Shown here: in pieces, positions 1-5,203 of the stretch | Numbering within the stretch: the first letter of the stretch is position 1 | How the letters are laid out: every line of letters begins with the position of its first letter | Assembly: GCA_050015355.1 (NCBI GenBank) | Contig: JBEKBO010000158.1 | Span: forward strand, 1-8,137 | DNA length: 8,137 bases | DNA from: CAWBRT01 sp050015355 | GTDB lineage: Bacteria; Acidobacteriota; Terriglobia; Terriglobales; Acidobacteriaceae | Reading direction: 5' to 3' | Notes under the pieces: model-generated | Told to the model about the DNA's origin: nothing | Database searches by the model: none | The model's input: the letters and a program-made list of their open reading frames with translations, nothing else | Program-made: the position numbers and the translations under genes

Positions 1-11
1 CCGCCACCAAA

Positions 12-30
12 CTGCGGCATGCGGCCGCAG
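12..30. repeat. Short perfect hairpin at the window edge
   Basis: CTGCGGC (12-18) and GCCGCAG (24-30) form a perfect 7-bp stem with a 5-nt loop. No T-run follows on either strand, so it is not a convincing intrinsic terminator. It might lie at the 3' end of a gene left of the window. The rest of 1-149 shows nothing I recognise. Frame 1 stays open from base 1 to 219 and frame 3 to about base 120, but neither translation resembles a known protein. Confidence 0.3.
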
Positions 31-149
31 GACGGGAAATCAGCACCTATAACCGAGATGTTTGTTTGGAACCTCCTGCTTCTCGATTACAGAACGGTTC
101 TTGTTCAGAGGTTCCCTAGCGTATCACCGGTATCCTGGTTTTTAACAAG

Positions 150-183
150 TGTCATGGCGAGCGGAGTCGAGCCACCTTTTGTT
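150..183 (+). repeat. REP-like 34-bp repeat, copy 1 (left border of GIY-YIG element)
   Basis: The repeat begins TGTCATGGCGAGCG and ends GAGCCACCTTTTGTT. The reverse complement of 7624-7657 matches it at 33 of 34 positions, and the reverse complement of 536-569 at 31 of 34. It lies 32 bp before the GIY-YIG start codon, in the opposite orientation to the copy at 536-569. The family resembles the dispersed extragenic palindromes found in many Acidobacteriota genomes (general knowledge, not searched). Confidence 0.8.
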
Positions 184-215
184 CTCCTTCGTTCTGCCCC
201 AAGGAACTGGCCCAT

Positions 216-470
216 TTGAACTCTGATCGCGGCTGCTACGTCTACATGATGCAGAGCCCCTCGCGTCGAGCGTTGTACATTGGCGTCACCAGCAATCTTC
301 AAGAGCATGTATACGAGCACAAGCAACATCTCCGCGAAGGTTTTTCTGCGACTTACAACACGATCAGGCTCGTTTACTTCGAACGATTCAGCGATATCCG
401 TTCGGCCATCAATCGGGAAACGCAACTTAAGCATTGGCGTCGCGATAAGAAAGAGTGGCTGATTCAGTAG
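216..470 (+). CDS. GIY-YIG nuclease superfamily protein (UPF0213/YhbQ-like, single domain)
   Basis: An 84-residue single-domain protein of the small GIY-YIG family. The first motif is Tyr8-Val9-Tyr10 and the second is Tyr21-Ile22-Gly23. The family-typical VYEHK follows at 32-36, LVYFE at 52-56, and INRETQLKHWRR at 65-76 with the conserved metal-binding Glu68. The length is normal for stand-alone members. The TTG start is supported by AAGGAA at 201-206, 9 nt upstream; no ATG gives a full domain. The position that carries the catalytic Arg in UvrC and most relatives is His31 here (codon CAT, one transition from CGT), so nuclease activity is doubtful. The gene lies between two inverted 34-bp repeats (150-183 and 536-569) and appears to be their cargo. 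Biological roles of these small proteins are poorly known; structure-specific DNA cleavage is the family expectation. Confidence 0.85.
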   Translation: MNSDRGCYVYMMQSPSRRALYIGVTSNLQEHVYEHKQHLREGFSATYNTIRLVYFERFSDIRSAINRETQLKHWRRDKKEWLIQ

Positions 471-535
471 ATGAACCCCAACTGGAGAGACTTGGCCGAA
501 GATTGGGGACAACAGTTTCTACCAACTCCACCGAT

Positions 536-569
536 AACATAAGGTGGCTCGGCTTCGCTCGCCATGACA
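536..569 (-). repeat. REP-like 34-bp repeat, copy 2 (right border of GIY-YIG element)
   Basis: On the plus strand this reads AACATAAGGTGGCTCGG and ends CGCTCGCCATGACA. It is the inverted partner of 150-183 (31/34) and matches the plus-strand sequence at 7624-7657 at 32 of 34 positions. It lies 24 bp before the HMG-CoA lyase-like start and should not be translated as part of that gene, even though the reading frame is open through it. Confidence 0.8.
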
Positions 570-592
570 TTCTAAGAAGATTCCTTTTGCCT

Positions 593-1459
593 ATGATGCC
601 GGAACTCAAACTCATCGAGTGTCCCCGCGACGCCTGGCAGGGGATGCCGGGGCGGATTTCCACCGACATTAAGGTGCAGTATCTGCGCGCGCTGATCGGC
701 GCCGGATTCAAGCACATTGACGCGGTTTCGTTCGTCTCTCCCAAGGCGATCCCGCAGATGGCCGACAGCGAAGAGGTGCTGCGGCAACTGGACCCGCCCG
801 ACGACGTCGAGATTATCGGCATCGTGGTGAACGAAAAAGGCGCGGAGCGGGCAATCGCTACCGAGGCGGTGCGCACGCTGGGATTTCCCTACTCCATCTC
901 TGAAACTTTTTTAAAGAAAAATCAGAACCAGAGTGCGGAGGAGAACGCCGAGCTGCTGGAAAAAATCGCCGAGAAGGCCTTCGATGCCGGGTTGGATGTT
1001 GTGGTCTACATCTCGATGGCATTCGGCAACCCATACGGCGATCCGTGGAGTGCGGACGAGGTTGTCGAAGCCGTGGGCCTGATCGCGGACATGGGTATCC
1101 GCTCGATTTCGCTGGCCGACACCGTCGGGCTCGCCACGCCGGGGCAAACGGCCGACCTGCTGGGCACGGTGATCGGCAGGTTCGATTACCTTGAGATCGG
1201 CGCGCACCTGCACAGCCGGCGCGACCAGGCCGTTGCCAGGGTGCTGGCGGCTTACGATGCCGGGGTCCGCCGCTTTGACTCGGCTATCGGCGGCCTTGGC
1301 GGATGTCCCTTCGCGCAGGACGCGCTGGTCGGCAACATCCCGACGGAACTGGTGCTGGAAGCACTCGCTCAACGCGTGAACGGCTTGCCCATCCGCAAGC
1401 CGCTCGAATCGGTGATGGCGATGAACGCCGACATCGCCGCCCGCTTTTCGGGCAGATAG
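593..1459 (+). CDS. Hydroxymethylglutaryl-CoA lyase-like protein (HMGL/DRE-TIM family)
   Basis: A 288-residue DRE-TIM metallolyase. HMG-CoA lyase splits HMG-CoA into acetoacetate and acetyl-CoA at the end of leucine breakdown. Visible marks are IECPRDAWQ at 8-16 (Arg12/Asp13 match the catalytic RD of the family), FVSPKAIPQMAD at 47-58 (very HMGL-like), His205-x-His207 as metal ligands, and GLGGCPFA at 234-241 with the active-site Cys238, followed by VGNIPTE. Differences from textbook HMGL are ECPRDAWQG instead of VGPRDGLQNE, and HLHSRR instead of HxHDTxG, so a related acyl-CoA lyase specificity is possible. The frame is open back to 455, but that extension is encoded by the repeat at 536-569, so I place the start at ATG 593 (ATG 596 equally possible). 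The ribosome site (GAAGA near 577) is weak. No other leucine-catabolism gene is adjacent. Confidence 0.85.
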   Translation: MMPELKLIECPRDAWQGMPGRISTDIKVQYLRALIGAGFKHIDAVSFVSPKAIPQMADSEEVLRQLDPPDDVEIIGIVVNEKGAERAIATEAVRTLGFPYSISETFLKKNQNQSAEENAELLEKIAEKAFDAGLDVVVYISMAFGNPYGDPWSADEVVEAVGLIADMGIRSISLADTVGLATPGQTADLLGTVIGRFDYLEIGAHLHSRRDQAVARVLAAYDAGVRRFDSAIGGLGGCPFAQDALVGNIPTELVLEALAQRVNGLPIRKPLESVMAMNADIAARFSGR

Positions 1460-1460
1460 T

Positions 1461-1665
1461 TAGCGGGTTGCTGAAAAACTCGTACCCGTGTCATCCCGAG
1501 GTCGCGCCGTTTTTGCGCGACTGAAGGATCTGCTTTACTTTTAGCGCGCACAAAAAGCAGATCCCTCGCTCCTCCACCCCAGCAACGGCAAAAGCGGCCA
1601 TTGCCGGGGCCCCCGGCTGCGCTCGGGATGACACTCCCGGAGAACAGTTTTTCAGCAACCTGTTA
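1461..1665. mobile_element. 205-bp palindromic MITE-like element with 20-bp terminal inverted repeats
   Basis: The left end TAGCGGGTTGCTGAAAAACT (1461-1480) and the reverse complement of 1646-1665 agree at 18 of 20 positions, with a perfect 15-bp core (1466-1480 versus 1646-1660). Nested inside are a perfect 13-bp inverted pair, GTGTCATCCCGAG (1488-1500) with 1622-1634, and a perfect 11-bp pair, GGATCTGCTTT (1526-1536) with 1554-1564. The heptamer GTTAGCG occurs at 1459-1465 and 1662-1668, directly flanking the 15-bp core (one extra T on the right). No transposase is encoded, so any movement would need a partner in trans. It follows the stop codon of the lyase-like gene, and its hairpins could also end that transcript. 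Confidence 0.6.
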
Positions 1666-1762
1666 GCGCTGTTTATCAGGTGAGTCCCTCAGGCGCTAAG
1701 GTAACGGCGCGGACCAGAGTTTCTGGTTTGCCTCGGCGGCGTCTGCGGTTAAACTGGCTCGG

Positions 1763-2128
1763 TTGAGAAAGTCGTCGCAAATCACCCTGGGATTGGTAGC
1801 CTCTGTCGCCATGGCTTTCACCTCTGGCTGCCGGCGGACGCAGGTGCAGAACTGCGTCGGTGCGGACAATCGCATCGTTAGCGACCAATTCTGCAACCAA
1901 GCCGACCAGCAGCGCAGGAACAACCCAAATATGTACTATCCCTACCGCTGGCTTTTTGGCGGCAGCAGTGGCGGCCACATTGGAGATAGCGTCCTCGGCG
2001 GCTCGACTTCGGCATGGCCGGGCGCCACGACGGTTCGCGGCAGCGGCGTGAGCAGCGGGGGCGTGAGCTTCGGGGGCTTTGGAAGCTCCATGGGAAGCTC
2101 CGGGACCGGATCGGGAGCGGGCGAGTGA
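1763..2128 (+). CDS. Putative small lipoprotein, YgiB-like position, Gly/Ser-rich tail
   Basis: A 121-residue exported protein with a TTG start; no ATG or GTG lies in frame back to a stop at 1697-1699. Residues 2-3 are basic, residues 7-20 are hydrophobic, and TSGC at 20-23 is a weak lipobox with Cys23 as the probable lipidated residue. Lgt, encoded downstream, would do the lipidation. Cys31 and Cys44 frame a short hydrophilic segment and could form a disulphide. Residues 66-120 are almost entirely Gly/Ser. The stop overlaps the GTG start of the YgiC-type gene by 4 nt, so the two are very probably cotranslated. E. coli places the Gly-rich lipoprotein YgiB before YgiC. The analogy is by position and composition; I see no clear sequence homology. 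Alternatively it is a secreted low-complexity protein. Confidence 0.6.
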   Translation: MRKSSQITLGLVASVAMAFTSGCRRTQVQNCVGADNRIVSDQFCNQADQQRRNNPNMYYPYRWLFGGSSGGHIGDSVLGGSTSAWPGATTVRGSGVSSGGVSFGGFGSSMGSSGTGSGAGE

Positions 2129-3267
2129 AACGACAAACCATCGTGCCACGTTCGGACTGGCGGCAGAAGGTGGAGGCGCTCGGACTCGTATATCACTCGG
2201 CGAGCGCCGCCGGCGGAGACCTCAACCCGTACTGGGATGAGTCGGCTTATTATGTGTTCACGTCCGCCGAGATCGACCGGCTTGAGGCGGCCACCGCGCA
2301 GTTGCAGTCCATGTGCCTGGAAGCCGGGCAATCCATCATCGATCACGCGCGCTTTGCCGATCTGAAGATTCCGGCCACCGCGGTCGATGCCATCAAGAAA
2401 ACCTGGAACGAAGAACCGCCGGCGCTCTACGGACGCTTCGATCTGGCCTACGATGGCCAGCAAATCAAGCTGCTCGAGTACAATGCCGACACCCCGACGG
2501 CGCTGCTGGAAGCCGCCGTCGTGCAATGGTTCTGGCTGCAAGAGCTGTTTCCCGAGGCCGACCAGTGGAACTCGATTCATGAAAAACTGATTGCCAAGTG
2601 GAAAGACCTGAAAGATTACGTCTCCGATCCCATCTATTTTGGACACGTCGATACCTGGGAAGACAACTTCACCGTCACCTACCTGCGCGATACGGCGGAG
2701 CAGGCGGGGCTGAAAACCGTCGACATCCTGATGCCGGACATCGGCTTCGACAGCAAAACATTCAGCTTTGTGGACGCGGGTGAACAGCCCATCAAGACGC
2801 TTTTTAAGCTCTATCCCTGGGAAATGTTGCTACGGGAAGAGTTCGGTCCCATGGCGCTGGACTTCATGCACAAGACGCAGTGGATCGAGCCGATCTGGAA
2901 GATGATGTTCTCCAACAAGGGTCTGCTGGCGATTCTTTGGGAGAAGTATCCTGACCACGAATTGCTGCTGCCCGCCTATCTCGATGGACCGCGCGGCATG
3001 AGCAACTACGTTCGCAAGCCGCTGCTCTCGCGCGAGGGGGCAAACATCCAAGTGGTGCAGGGAAACGAAAAAACGCAGACCTACGGCCCTTATGGCGGCG
3101 AGGGGTTCGTCTACCAGGCGGTGGCGCCAATCGCGGATTTCAACGGCAAGCGTCCCGTACTGGGCAGTTGGATGGTCGATCAGGACCCGGCCGGCATGGG
3201 GATTCGCGAGGCCGACGGACTGATCACCGATAATCTCAGCCGATTCGTGCCTCACCTGTTCCGCTAG
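2125..3267 (+). CDS. Glutathionylspermidine synthase-family protein (YgiC/YjfC-type ATP-grasp)
   Basis: A 380-residue protein matching the C-terminal synthetase domain of bifunctional glutathionylspermidine synthetase, without the amidase half; E. coli YgiC has similar length. ATP-grasp amide ligases of this family join a peptide carboxylate to an amine using ATP, but the substrate of YgiC-type proteins is not settled. Family blocks visible are NPYWDESAYYVF (34-45), YGRFDLAYDG (102-111), LLEYNADTPTALLEA (116-130, with Glu118/Asn120), KLYPWEMLLREEFG (228-241), EPIWKMMFSNKGLLAILWE (255-273), RKPLLSREGANI (297-308, nucleotide-binding Lys298), and GSWMVDQDPAGMGIRE (347-362) near the C-terminus. 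The GTG start at 2125 is fixed by GGGAG at 2113-2117 (7-nt spacing) and by the GTGA overlap with the lipoprotein stop. The open frame upstream of 2125 lies inside the lipoprotein gene. Confidence 0.88.
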   Translation: MKRQTIVPRSDWRQKVEALGLVYHSASAAGGDLNPYWDESAYYVFTSAEIDRLEAATAQLQSMCLEAGQSIIDHARFADLKIPATAVDAIKKTWNEEPPALYGRFDLAYDGQQIKLLEYNADTPTALLEAAVVQWFWLQELFPEADQWNSIHEKLIAKWKDLKDYVSDPIYFGHVDTWEDNFTVTYLRDTAEQAGLKTVDILMPDIGFDSKTFSFVDAGEQPIKTLFKLYPWEMLLREEFGPMALDFMHKTQWIEPIWKMMFSNKGLLAILWEKYPDHELLLPAYLDGPRGMSNYVRKPLLSREGANIQVVQGNEKTQTYGPYGGEGFVYQAVAPIADFNGKRPVLGSWMVDQDPAGMGIREADGLITDNLSRFVPHLFR

Positions 3268-3311
3268 AACGGGGGCAGCCGGGCGGAAGGAAGTTTCAAG
3301 AGCTGCTGAAT

Positions 3312-3557
3312 ATGGCAAGGGTGGCCCTGATTCTCGTTGCTTTGGTCGTCCTGCTGCGGATTTTGCTTTTGGTGAAATTAAAGCCGGAGGTAGCGACGCA
3401 GCGCTTCAGGCTTTCGACGATTCAGGTGCTCATCGCGGCCGCGATTGTCGGCGCCTATGCCGTTTTTGGCCCTAAAGTGGCGCTGGCAGCGCTATTGTCC
3501 GGTCTGGCCGCCATCATCTCTGTTTCGTTCCTTCCCAGCCAGAGGCGTCCGCGCTGA
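3312..3557 (+). CDS. Small hypothetical membrane protein (81 aa)
   Basis: An 81-residue protein with two or three predicted membrane helices: about 3-22 (almost only A/V/L/I), 35-52 and 55-73. A short basic loop lies at 23-33 (KLKPEVATQRF) and the tail QRRPR is basic. It starts with ATG 44 bp after the YgiC-type gene on the same strand, probably in the same operon. The nearest purine-rich site (GGAAGGAAG, 3285-3293) is too far from the ATG to be a good ribosome site. I do not recognise the family. In other genomes YgiC-type genes often travel with small membrane proteins (for example DUF350/YjfL), but no DUF350 hallmark is evident here. Confidence 0.65.
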   Translation: MARVALILVALVVLLRILLLVKLKPEVATQRFRLSTIQVLIAAAIVGAYAVFGPKVALAALLSGLAAIISVSFLPSQRRPR

Positions 3558-3567
3558 GCGGCTCAGC
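3553..3567 (+). terminator. Perfect palindrome at the end of the ygiC-type cluster
   Basis: GCTGAGC-G-GCTCAGC is a perfect 15-nt palindrome that contains the stop codon of the 81-aa gene (TGA 3555-3557). It could act as an RNA-stabilising or terminating hairpin for the cluster. No T-run follows, so an intrinsic terminator call is weak. Confidence 0.3.
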
Positions 3568-3701
3568 CGAGCGGGTGCGTTTCGGGAGAGCGCGTTCGTA
3601 GAGCACGTAGCTTTCCAACAAAATCGACCGAGGCTCTTGTGCTCCTTGCGCGTCTTTCGTAGCATCTAACCCACAAGAAACCGGCCTGCAAAGTTAGGTG
3701 A

Positions 3702-3849
3702 TGAGTGGAATCCAGCTGCTGAACCGTAATTCTTGTGAACGGGAGCCCTACTCGAATGATGGTCTGGTGAGCCAGTCCCCAGTCGGATAGGCCTAAAGGA
3801 CCACGGGGGGCACCCACGTCTTGAGATGGGTTCACAGACTCTCCACTCA
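3702..3849 (+). ncRNA. ssrS: 6S RNA (ssrS)
   Basis: 6S RNA mimics an open promoter and sequesters housekeeping RNA polymerase in stationary phase. An 8-bp terminal helix pairs TGAGTGGA (3702-3709) with TCCACTCA (3842-3849), closing about 148 nt. Inside are AGCCAGTCCCC (3770-3780), similar to E. coli 6S GGCCAGTCCCC, and the 3' block CACCCACGTCTTGAGATGGG (3811-3830) followed by TTCACAGAC. That block corresponds to the conserved CACC...CTTGA...GGGTTCA region of 6S RNAs. A good intrinsic terminator begins 3 nt later. The length is a little below the usual 180-200 nt, so the mature ends may extend slightly. A possible promoter is TTGTGC (3638-3643), 16 nt, TAGCAT (3660-3665), which would give a trimmed 5' leader. 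The gene lies in the gap before lgt. The identification is by motif memory, not by a covariance-model search. Confidence 0.78.
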
Positions 3850-3851
3850 CA

Positions 3852-3877
3852 CGGCCAAGCGGGTCGGTTTTGTTTTT
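3852..3877 (+). terminator. Intrinsic terminator of the 6S RNA gene
   Basis: CGGCC (3852-3856) pairs with GGTCG (3862-3866, one G-U pair) around a 5-nt loop, followed by GTTTTGTTTTT. The position, 3 nt after the 6S terminal helix, fits release of the 6S transcript. Confidence 0.6.
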
Positions 3878-3914
3878 GCCTTCTTGTGTATCCCAAGAAC
3901 GATTATTCCCCAGC

Positions 3915-4031
3915 GTGTCACCCTGAGGTTGAGCCGTTTTGCGGGCGTCTGCGGGGTCCCCGGAAAGCCAGATTCCAGGCTTTCTGGGGTGCTCTGAGCC
4001 CGCAGGCAAAATCCTGAGCGTAGCGAAGGAA
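3915..4031. repeat. Second-type REP-like palindromic repeat
   Basis: The start GTGTCACCCTGAGG (from 3915) matches the internal repeat of the 205-bp element at 1488 at 18 of the first 22 positions, and both continue into TTTTGCG. Inside, CCCCGGAAAGCC (3958-3969) pairs with 3978-3989 (11/12, 8-nt loop). Further out, TTTTGCGGGC (3937-3946) pairs with GCCCGCAGGCAAAA (3998-4011), with bulges. The right part carries the familiar CCTGAGCGTAGCGAAGGA string (4013-4030). The outer boundaries are approximate. Confidence 0.55.
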
Positions 4032-4104
4032 CTCGGCGGAGCGACGTAAGGGTCCATGTATTTGTCTTTCCCGGCCTTCGGGTGATGCTCAGTGAAATGC
4101 ATAG

Positions 4105-4146
4105 ATCGTCACGTCGGTTCGCAAAAGCGGCGAACCTCCTCACGAT
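4105..4146. repeat. Long hairpin between 6S RNA and lgt
   Basis: GGTTCGC (4116-4122) and GCGAACC (4130-4136) form a perfect 7-bp stem with a 7-nt loop, extended beyond an internal loop by ATCGT (4105-4109) with ACGAT (4142-4146). No T-run follows. It may be a degenerate REP-type unit, since GATGACACCCTCGG follows at once (from 4145). Between 4150 and 4256 I see only a weak ACCTGCT/AGCAGGT inverted pair (4189-4195 and 4224-4230). Confidence 0.4.
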
Positions 4147-4256
4147 GACACCCTCGGCGCGGGATACAGTATCTCTGGTACGGCTCTAACCTGCTGCGCC
4201 ACCATTGCGTAGAACGGTTTCAGAGCAGGTGCATCCCGCAGCTCGCTAAACTGGTC

Positions 4257-4262
4257 TAGAAT
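4257..4262 (+). promoter_or_regulatory. Candidate -10 box for lgt
   Basis: TAGAAT at 4257-4262 is one base off TATAAT. It would start transcription near 4269, leaving about 26 nt of leader before the GTG start at 4295 and its AGGAA site (4282-4286). No clear -35 hexamer is visible. An alternative is TAAACT at 4247-4252. Confidence 0.35.
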
Positions 4263-4294
4263 GAATGAAGGGTAATCCCCCAGGAACAATAAAC

Positions 4295-5143
4295 GTGTAT
4301 CCGCGTCTTTTCGATATTCATGGATTTGGTCTTCCCACTTACGGCCTGCTGGTTTCCATCGGAGTCATCGCCGGCCTGATGGTGGTTTTCAAAGTTTCCC
4401 GCCAGCAGGGGATGAATCCCGACCAGATGTGGAATCTGGGCGCGCTCGTCATTCTGGCAGGCATTCTCGGCGCCAAAGTGCTGCTGATCGTAGACGACTG
4501 GAGCTATTACTCGCGCAACCCGCGCGAAATCTTCAGCCTCAACGTGCTTCAATCCGGCGGAGTCTTCTCCGGAGGCCTGGTCGCAGCCATCCTGGTTGCC
4601 TTCTGGTACGTACGTAAGAATCATCTGCCTTTCCTGCGCACCTGCGACACCTTCGCCCCGGGCGTTGCCATCGGCCACGCCTTCGGGCGCGTGGGCTGCT
4701 TTGCCGCAGGCTGCTGCTATGGCAGGCCGACGAGCGAGCCTTGGGGAGTCACTTTCACCAGCCCCTTGGCCCATCAGTGGGTGGGAACGCCATTAGGAGT
4801 GAAGCTGCACCCAACAGAGCTTTACGAGATGGTCGTCGAGATCATCAACTTCCTGGTGCTCTACTGGCTGGTACGCCACAAAAAGTTTGAAGGCCAGGTG
4901 ATCGGGCTGTACATGATTCTTTACGGCGTCGCCCGCTACTTCATCGAGTTCTTCCGCGGCGATCCGGGAAGGGGCGAGGTCTTTGGCGGTTTCATGAGCG
5001 GAACCCAACTGATTGCCTTGCTGATGGTTGTGGCCGGCGGCGTGCTCTGGGTGGTGCGCGCCTCGCTGCAACCCCCGCCACAGGCGAAGCCGTCTTCAGG
5101 TAAGGGTTCTAACCGCCCGGCGATTGCCACAGCCAGCCGCTAG
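4295..5143 (+). CDS. lgt: Prolipoprotein diacylglyceryl transferase (Lgt)
   Basis: Lgt is an inner-membrane enzyme that transfers diacylglycerol from phosphatidylglycerol to the lipobox cysteine of prolipoproteins, the first lipoprotein-maturation step. This 282-residue protein has the family's length and several hydrophobic helices (about 12-33, 48-66, 89-105, 181-194, 202-216, 236-254). Family blocks are the N-terminal LPTYGLLVS (13-21), GGVFSGG (88-94), AIGHAFGRVGCFAAGCCYGR (125-144) with the phosphatidylglycerol-binding Arg132, HPTELYE (172-178), and YGVARYFIEFFRGD (210-223). The cysteine-rich GCFAAGCCYG variant replaces the enteric GNFINGE form and is known in deep-branching groups. The segment SGG(V/F)SGG has Ser where E. 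coli Lgt has His103. I chose GTG 4295 because AGGAA ends 8 nt before it and the product then begins like other Lgt proteins. ATG 4265 (292 aa) lacks a ribosome site and might precede the transcript start. Confidence 0.93.
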   Translation: MYPRLFDIHGFGLPTYGLLVSIGVIAGLMVVFKVSRQQGMNPDQMWNLGALVILAGILGAKVLLIVDDWSYYSRNPREIFSLNVLQSGGVFSGGLVAAILVAFWYVRKNHLPFLRTCDTFAPGVAIGHAFGRVGCFAAGCCYGRPTSEPWGVTFTSPLAHQWVGTPLGVKLHPTELYEMVVEIINFLVLYWLVRHKKFEGQVIGLYMILYGVARYFIEFFRGDPGRGEVFGGFMSGTQLIALLMVVAGGVLWVVRASLQPPPQAKPSSGKGSNRPAIATASR

Positions 5144-5203
5144 GGCAGTTTCCCGGGAATTTTCTATTTGCGCGCAACGCGCCGCTTCGTTAGCTTTTCT
5201 GCA

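Noticed and set aside
19..219. Plus-strand open frame at the window start
   Set aside because: It reads through the 34-bp repeat (MASGVEPPFV is repeat translation) and overlaps the GIY-YIG start. No homology recognised.
1942..2646. Minus-strand open frame opposite the lipoprotein and YgiC-type genes
   Set aside because: Antisense to well-supported coding sequence, with no domain or ribosome site.
3826..4017. Plus-strand open frame of 63 codons containing CHPEVEPFCG
   Set aside because: CHPEVEP-type peptides are the usual mistranslation of TGTCATCC/TGTCACCC repeats. The frame overlaps the 6S RNA end and a palindrome.
3563..4102. Minus-strand open frame of about 179 codons across the 6S RNA region
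   Set aside because: It runs through the 6S RNA, its terminator and a palindromic repeat. Its translation is repeat-derived low-complexity sequence.
4265..4294. ATG 4265 as the lgt start
   Set aside because: No ribosome site precedes it, a -10-like TAGAAT directly abuts it, and GTG 4295 has AGGAA at ideal spacing and gives a family-like N-terminus. It remains a possible alternative.
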